Of a DNA stretch of 64,000 nt, positions 59,795-64,000 are shown in pieces. The position numbers and the translations under genes are program-made. A model generated the notes under the pieces. The model saw nothing but the letters and a program-made list of their open reading frames with translations, ran no database searches and was not told where the DNA came from. The stretch's first letter is position 1, and each line of letters begins with the position of its first letter. The DNA is taken from contig NZ_QHKS01000014.1 of assembly GCF_003353175.1 (NCBI RefSeq), positions 62,001 through 126,000 on the forward strand. Reading direction: 5' to 3'. Origin of the DNA: Paraburkholderia lacunae. Its GTDB lineage: Bacteria; Pseudomonadota; Gammaproteobacteria; Burkholderiales; Burkholderiaceae.

Positions 59795-60871
59795 TCAGTT
59801 GTTGTAAAGCGTGCTCGTCAGGTAGCTCTGGCGCAACTCGCGCAATGCCACCGATAGAATTGCGCTGACCGGCAGCGCCAGCAACACGCCGAAAAAGCCG
59901 AACAGCTGGCCGAACGCGAGCAACGCGAAGATGACCGCAAGCGGGTGCAGACCGATCCGTTCGCCCACCAGCCGCGGCGTGAGGTAAAAGCTCTCCACGA
60001 TCTGGCCGATTCCATAAATCACCGCGACCGCGCCAAAGCCGTACCAGTCACCGAACTGTAGCAGTGCCGCGAGCAGCGCCAGCGCCAGACCGGTTGCAAA
60101 ACCGATGTACGGGATGAACACCGCGAGACCCGTGAAAATGCCGACCGGCAAGGCAATCTCGAAGCGGGCAATGGTCAGCGCGATCGCGTAGTAGGCTGCG
60201 AGCACCGCCATCACGAGCAACTGGCCGCGCAGGTATTGCGACAGCATCTGGTCCATGTCGCGGGCGAGTTGCAGGGTCTTGTCGAGCCAGCGGCGCGGCA
60301 CCACGATCTGCATGCGCGCGAGCATGCGGTTCCAGTCGTACAGCAGATAGAACAGCACGAGCGGCACCATCACGACGTTGCCGATCAGTGTGATCATCAT
60401 GTTGCCGCTGGTGCGGATCGACGTCCACGCGTAGCGAGCGACGGTCTGCGCACTGCCTTCCAGTTGTCCCATCACGAGATCGCGGATGCTGGCGAAATCG
60501 AGCGAATCGGCGAGACCCAGCAGGGCGAGTTTCGGCTGCAGCCACGCGCTGACGTGCGCGAAAAATACCGGCACCTGCTGCTTCAGCTGCGGGCCTTCCT
60601 TCTGGATGACGGCCAGCACCAGCAGCACGAGCATCGTCATGAGCAGCGAGAAGAGCAGCATCATCAGCAAGGCGGCGAGTCCGCGCGGCACGCGCCGGCG
60701 TACCATCCAGGCGACGCCCGGCTGCAGAATGTACGCGAGAATCGCTCCGAGCAGGAACGGCGTGAGGACCGGGCTCAGTAGCCACAGCAGAATACCGACG
60801 CCCAGCGCAATGGCTAGCCAGATGAAGGCGCGGCGCTGAACGGGTGTCAGAATCGGAGGGGTTTGCTGCAA
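59795..60871 (-). CDS. AI-2E/PerM family membrane permease
   Basis: A 358-residue membrane protein with about eight hydrophobic helices and the family traits LTPFLLGAILAYILQPGV, VPLVLFYLLYDWNRML and GLAVFIPYIGFATGLALALL. Members are called AI-2 exporter or PerM homologues; the substrate is unproven. The start is doubtful. I choose TTG 60869-60871 (GGGA 9 bases before it), giving the normal family length. ATGs at 60925, 60940 and 60967 would place the start within or before the divergent promoter palindrome. It commonly lies upstream of hda beside purM, as here. Confidence 0.85.
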   Translation of the reverse strand: MQQTPPILTPVQRRAFIWLAIALGVGILLWLLSPVLTPFLLGAILAYILQPGVAWMVRRRVPRGLAALLMMLLFSLLMTMLVLLVLAVIQKEGPQLKQQVPVFFAHVSAWLQPKLALLGLADSLDFASIRDLVMGQLEGSAQTVARYAWTSIRTSGNMMITLIGNVVMVPLVLFYLLYDWNRMLARMQIVVPRRWLDKTLQLARDMDQMLSQYLRGQLLVMAVLAAYYAIALTIARFEIALPVGIFTGLAVFIPYIGFATGLALALLAALLQFGDWYGFGAVAVIYGIGQIVESFYLTPRLVGERIGLHPLAVIFALLAFGQLFGFFGVLLALPVSAILSVALRELRQSYLTSTLYNN

Positions 60872-60927
60872 AATGCGTTTCCCAGGTGGTTGGCGCGGGT
60901 GAAAGTCCAGCCAACCGGCCGGCATCG

Positions 60928-60946
60928 GGTAAAATCGCATTTTACC
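60928..60946. promoter_or_regulatory. Perfect palindrome with back-to-back -10 elements, permease / purM
   Basis: GGTAAAAT-CGC-ATTTTACC: 8-base arms around 3 bases. Each strand carries TAAAAT as a possible -10, so divergent promoters may overlap here. No -35 matches well on either side. Confidence 0.5.
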
Positions 60947-60965
60947 GACCTTCGAGCTCTTCCCC

Positions 60966-62033
60966 ATGAATCAACCGAAATCCGCCCCGAGTTCAACCGA
61001 TTCGGCCCAAGGTTTGTCGTATCGCGACGCCGGCGTGGACATCGACGCGGGCGACGCCCTTGTCGACGCGATCAAGCCCTTTGCCAAAAAGACGATGCGC
61101 GACGGCGTGCTGGGTGGCATCGGCGGATTTGGCGCGCTCTTCGAGGTGCCGAAGAAATACCGCGAGCCGGTGCTGGTTTCGGGTACCGACGGCGTCGGCA
61201 CCAAGCTGCGACTGGCGTTTCAGCTGAACAAACATGACACGGTCGGCCAGGATCTGGTGGCGATGAGCGTCAACGACATCCTCGTGCAGGGTGCCGAACC
61301 GCTGTTCTTCCTCGATTATTTCGCTTGCGGCAAGCTGGACGTCGGCACGGCGGCAACGGTCGTCAAGGGTATTGCGCACGGCTGCGAGCTGGCCGGTTGC
61401 GCGCTGATCGGCGGCGAGACGGCTGAAATGCCGGGCATGTATCCGGACGGCGAGTACGATCTGGCCGGTTTTGCGGTCGGCGCGGTCGAAAAGAGCAAGA
61501 TTATCGACGGCAGCACGATTGCCCCGGGCGATGTGGTGCTCGGTCTGGCGTCGAGCGGGATTCATTCGAATGGTTTTTCGCTTGTGCGGAAGATCATTGA
61601 GCGTGCGCAGCCTGATTTGAATGCCGATTTTGACGGGCGCTCATTGGCTGATGCATTGATGGCGCCTACGCATATTTATGTAAAGCCGTTGCTGTCCCTG
61701 ATGCAGCAGGTTGCCGTGAAGGGTATGGCGCATATCACCGGCGGCGGGCTGGTCGAAAATATTCCGCGGGTGTTGCGTGATGGTTTGACGGCAGAGCTGG
61801 ATCATCGGGCGTGGCCGTTGCCGCGGCTGTTCTCGTGGCTGCAGGAACACGGTGGTGTGGCCGATGCTGAAATGCACCGCGTGTTTAATTGCGGGATCGG
61901 GATGGCTGTGGTTGTTTCCGCTGCCGATGCGGATGCCGCGATTGAGGTGCTGGCTGCCGCCGGTGAGCAGGTTTGGAAGATCGGCGTGATTCGCGAGAGC
62001 GCGGTTGGCGAGGCTCAGACCGTCGTTGTTTGA
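60966..62033 (+). CDS. purM: Phosphoribosylformylglycinamidine cyclo-ligase
   Basis: A 355-residue AIR synthetase of purine biosynthesis, forming the imidazole ring with ATP. Signatures: YRDAGVDIDAGDALVDAIK, LVSGTDGVGTKLRLAF, DLVAMSVNDILVQGAEPLFFLDYFA, LIGGETAEMPGMY and GDVVLGLASSGIHSNGFSLVRKI. Length matches E. coli (345). Codon use drifts to T-ending codons in the last third (61540-62030), unlike its neighbours. Divergent from the permease, convergent with miaA. Confidence 0.97.
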   Translation: MNQPKSAPSSTDSAQGLSYRDAGVDIDAGDALVDAIKPFAKKTMRDGVLGGIGGFGALFEVPKKYREPVLVSGTDGVGTKLRLAFQLNKHDTVGQDLVAMSVNDILVQGAEPLFFLDYFACGKLDVGTAATVVKGIAHGCELAGCALIGGETAEMPGMYPDGEYDLAGFAVGAVEKSKIIDGSTIAPGDVVLGLASSGIHSNGFSLVRKIIERAQPDLNADFDGRSLADALMAPTHIYVKPLLSLMQQVAVKGMAHITGGGLVENIPRVLRDGLTAELDHRAWPLPRLFSWLQEHGGVADAEMHRVFNCGIGMAVVVSAADADAAIEVLAAAGEQVWKIGVIRESAVGEAQTVVV

Positions 62034-62106
62034 TTCTTTTGCCTGACGCGGCGCAATGGACCGTTTGCGTACAGCGAATAACCAAAGCGCCGCGAGCGGC
62101 AAACGC

Positions 62107-63054
62107 TCAAATTAACCCTTCAACAACGCTGACAACCCGCGCGGTAGCGCCCCCATCACAGCAATCGACCACGACCCTCTCGGGCATGCTCCGCAGCCAC
62201 GTGAGTTGGCGCTTGCACAATTGCCGGGTCGCGAAAACCCCCTTATCCCGCATGGTCGGATAATCGATCACTCCGTCGAGATATTCCCAAACCTGCCGAT
62301 ACCCGACACACCGCATCGACGGCATCCCCGGCGACAAATCCCCGCGCTCGCGCAACCTCACGACTTCATCGACGAATCCGTCAGCGAGCATCGCATCGAA
62401 TCGCCGTTCGATCCGGGCATGCAGCACGCTGCGATCGGAAGGCTCCAGCGCTATCGGCACGAACCGCCATGCCTGCGCAGCATCATCGGAGCGCGGGGGC
62501 GCCGCCAGCAGAGCGGACATTGCCTGGCCGGTCAGCGTGAACACCTCGAGCGCACGCTGAATTCGCTGCGAATCATTCGGCGCGAGGCGCGCAGCAGTAA
62601 CAGGGTCGACCGCGGCAAGCCGCGCATGCATAGCCGGCCAGCCATCGCGTGCGGCGTCGGCATCGAGGGCGGTCCGGACCTCGGCATCGGCGGCAGGCAG
62701 GTCGTTCAGCCCCTGTGTGAGCGCCTTGTAGTACAGCATGGTCCCGCCGACCAGCAGCGGTACCCGCCCGCGCGCGCTGATCTCGCCGATCAGGCGCAGC
62801 GCATCGGTGCGAAAATCCGCCGCTGAATAGGCGTCAGCCGGATCGACGATATCGATCAGATGATGTGGCGCCAGCGCACGCTCTTCCACCGTCGGCTTCG
62901 CGGTGCCGATGTCCATCTCGCGATAAACCAGCGCCGAGTCGACGCTGACGATCTCCACCGGCCGCCGTGCGGCCAAGGCCAGCGCGGCAGCGGTTTTGCC
63001 GGACGCGGTCGGGCCCAGCAGGCAGGGGACGGGCGTGGGAATACGTGAAGTCAT
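62107..63054 (-). CDS. miaA: tRNA dimethylallyltransferase
   Basis: A 315-residue enzyme that prenylates A37 in tRNAs reading UNN codons. P-loop LLGPTASGKTAAAL, substrate region VDSALVYREMDIGTAKPTVEE, PHHLIDIVDPADAYSAADF, LLVGGTMLYYKAL and NDSQRIQRALEVF, with the C-terminal VGYRQVWEYLDG. ATG 63052-63054. It follows mutL on the same strand with 43 bases between, the classic mutL-miaA order. Confidence 0.97.
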   Translation of the reverse strand: MTSRIPTPVPCLLGPTASGKTAAALALAARRPVEIVSVDSALVYREMDIGTAKPTVEERALAPHHLIDIVDPADAYSAADFRTDALRLIGEISARGRVPLLVGGTMLYYKALTQGLNDLPAADAEVRTALDADAARDGWPAMHARLAAVDPVTAARLAPNDSQRIQRALEVFTLTGQAMSALLAAPPRSDDAAQAWRFVPIALEPSDRSVLHARIERRFDAMLADGFVDEVVRLRERGDLSPGMPSMRCVGYRQVWEYLDGVIDYPTMRDKGVFATRQLCKRQLTWLRSMPERVVVDCCDGGATARVVSVVEGLI

Positions 63055-63097
63055 AGGCGAGCCGGTGCGCGCGGCAAAAACGTAAGCGGGCTCACCC

Positions 63098-64000
63098 TCA
63101 CTGTCCGCGCATGAACAGCCGGTCGAGATCGGGCAGCGTCAGCTGATACCAGGTCGGACGCCCGTGGTTGCACTGGTCGGCGCGCTCGGTCGCTTCCATC
63201 TGGCGCAGCAGCGCGTTCATTTCGTCGAGCGTCAGCCGACGCTTCGCCCGCACTGCGTGGTGGCACGCCAGTGTGCCGAGCAGCTCATGCTGGCGCTCGG
63301 TCAGCACACGCGAGCCGCCGAACGCGTGCAAGTCGGTCAGGACCGCTCGCGCGAGCGCCTGCAGATCGGCGTCTTTCAGCAAGGCCGGCACCGCGCGGAT
63401 CGCGAGCGTGGTCGGCGACAGCACGGCGAGGTCGAAACCGAGCGCGTCGAGCGTGTCGCGCTCTTCTTCTACCGTGCCGATTTCGATCGGATCGGCCTGC
63501 ATCGTCTGCGGAATCAGCAGCGGCTGAACGGCGATCGTGCGATCGGCCAGCGCGTTCTTGAACTGTTCGTACAGAATGCGCTCGTGCGCGGCGTGCATGT
63601 CGACAATCACCAGCCCATGCGCATTCTGTGCAAGCACATAGATGCCGTGAATCTGGCCGAGCGCAAAACCGAGCGGCTGTTCGTCGGAGGCGTGGAACGC
63701 GGGGGACGCATACGGCGCGGGCGCGTCATACCGCGACGGCGTTTCGGCGGCGGAGTCGCGCGCCTCGAAGAGCGTCGCGCCATCGGCGGTGCCGGCGTTC
63801 GGGTCTTTACGGCCGAACAGCGCATCGTAAAACGCCAACGGTTGCGCAACCGGGAGCGTGCCCTGCGTCATGCGCGCCTGACGCATCCACGTATTGCCCG
63901 GCTGCGAGCCAAATCCACCGCCGAGGCCGCCTGTTCCGGCGCCTGTGCTTGCACCTGCACCGAAGCCGCCCGTGCCCGCGCCACCGGGCGGCGTAGCGCC
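63098..64000 (-). CDS. mutL: DNA mismatch repair protein MutL (partial, C-terminal part)
   Basis: The frame runs off the right edge, so only about 300 C-terminal residues are present: a Gly/Ala-rich linker near the edge (GAGTGGFGAGAS) and the dimerisation domain with QIHGIYVLAQN and HGRPTWYQLTL. The segment VDMHAAHERILYE fits the metal-dependent endonuclease motif D-[M/Q]-H-A-x2-E-x4-E known in Neisseria and Pseudomonas MutL but absent in E. coli. CHHAVRAKRRL and CNHGRP supply the other metal-site residues. So this MutL probably nicks DNA itself. The N-terminal ATPase lies outside the window. Confidence 0.93.
   Translation of the reverse strand, partial: GATPPGGAGTGGFGAGASTGAGTGGLGGGFGSQPGNTWMRQARMTQGTLPVAQPLAFYDALFGRKDPNAGTADGATLFEARDSAAETPSRYDAPAPYASPAFHASDEQPLGFALGQIHGIYVLAQNAHGLVIVDMHAAHERILYEQFKNALADRTIAVQPLLIPQTMQADPIEIGTVEEERDTLDALGFDLAVLSPTTLAIRAVPALLKDADLQALARAVLTDLHAFGGSRVLTERQHELLGTLACHHAVRAKRRLTLDEMNALLRQMEATERADQCNHGRPTWYQLTLPDLDRLFMRGQ

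Overview
The window is a 64 kb piece of a GC-rich beta-proteobacterial primary chromosome, most likely Paraburkholderia or a close Burkholderiaceae relative. Pointers are the high-GC codon use, the gene orders recG-oxyR-catalase-dps, hrcA-hemH-hslR-grpE-Trx-dnaK-dnaJ, yajC-secD-secF and hda-HAD-pcnB-folK-dNK-panB, and the split PqiA genes. Almost all of it is core housekeeping DNA. I see no prophage, insertion sequence, CRISPR array, rRNA or tRNA. The only clearly accessory item is a small toxin-antitoxin pair next to hmp.

Layout. 1-2646: pqiA1-pqiA2-pqiB envelope lipid-transport operon (minus strand, cut at the left edge). 3058-6409: cytochrome b561, two YceI proteins and an MFS symporter. 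6596-12674: secF, secD, yajC, tgt, queA (minus; protein export and queuosine tRNA modification). 12823-18884: recG, then an oxidative-stress block oxyR, katA, dps with two small ORFs. 19098-27367: ubiA, proC, yggS, the glycolate oxidase genes glcF-glcE-glcD and a second D-2-hydroxyacid dehydrogenase. 27601-30182: cobalamin adenosyltransferase, flavohemoglobin hmp and a RelE/Gp49-type toxin-antitoxin pair. 30425-31815: aroG with what looks like a complete ribosome-mediated attenuator. 31891-43308: tldD, nitrilase-family hydrolase, yhdP, glnE, recN. 43379-52332: nadK, hrcA, hemH, hslR, grpE, a thioredoxin-like gene, dnaK, dnaJ. 52358-60871: pabB-pabC fusion, panB, a deoxynucleoside kinase, folK, pcnB, a HAD phosphatase, hda and a PerM-type permease. 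60966-64000: purM, miaA and the C-terminal part of mutL (cut at the right edge).

Two observations stand out. (1) Upstream of aroG (DAHP synthase, first step of aromatic amino-acid synthesis) a 22-codon leader ORF has eight consecutive aromatic codons (Phe/Tyr/Trp). Around it lie four mutually exclusive pairing segments ending in a terminator hairpin with eight U, behind a good sigma70 promoter: a textbook attenuator layout. (2) Between grpE and dnaK a thioredoxin-fold gene has an in-frame UGA exactly at the second cysteine of its CxxC motif (C-F-N-UGA). The reading frame and the cis-Pro motif are intact downstream and small hairpins follow the UGA. It is either a CxxU selenoprotein or a one-base nonsense allele.

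Other regulation readable from the DNA: sigma32-type promoters before grpE and before dnaK, an NsrR-like palindrome before hmp, ATAG/CTAT OxyR-like elements before oxyR and katA, and an operator-like palindrome before the toxin gene.
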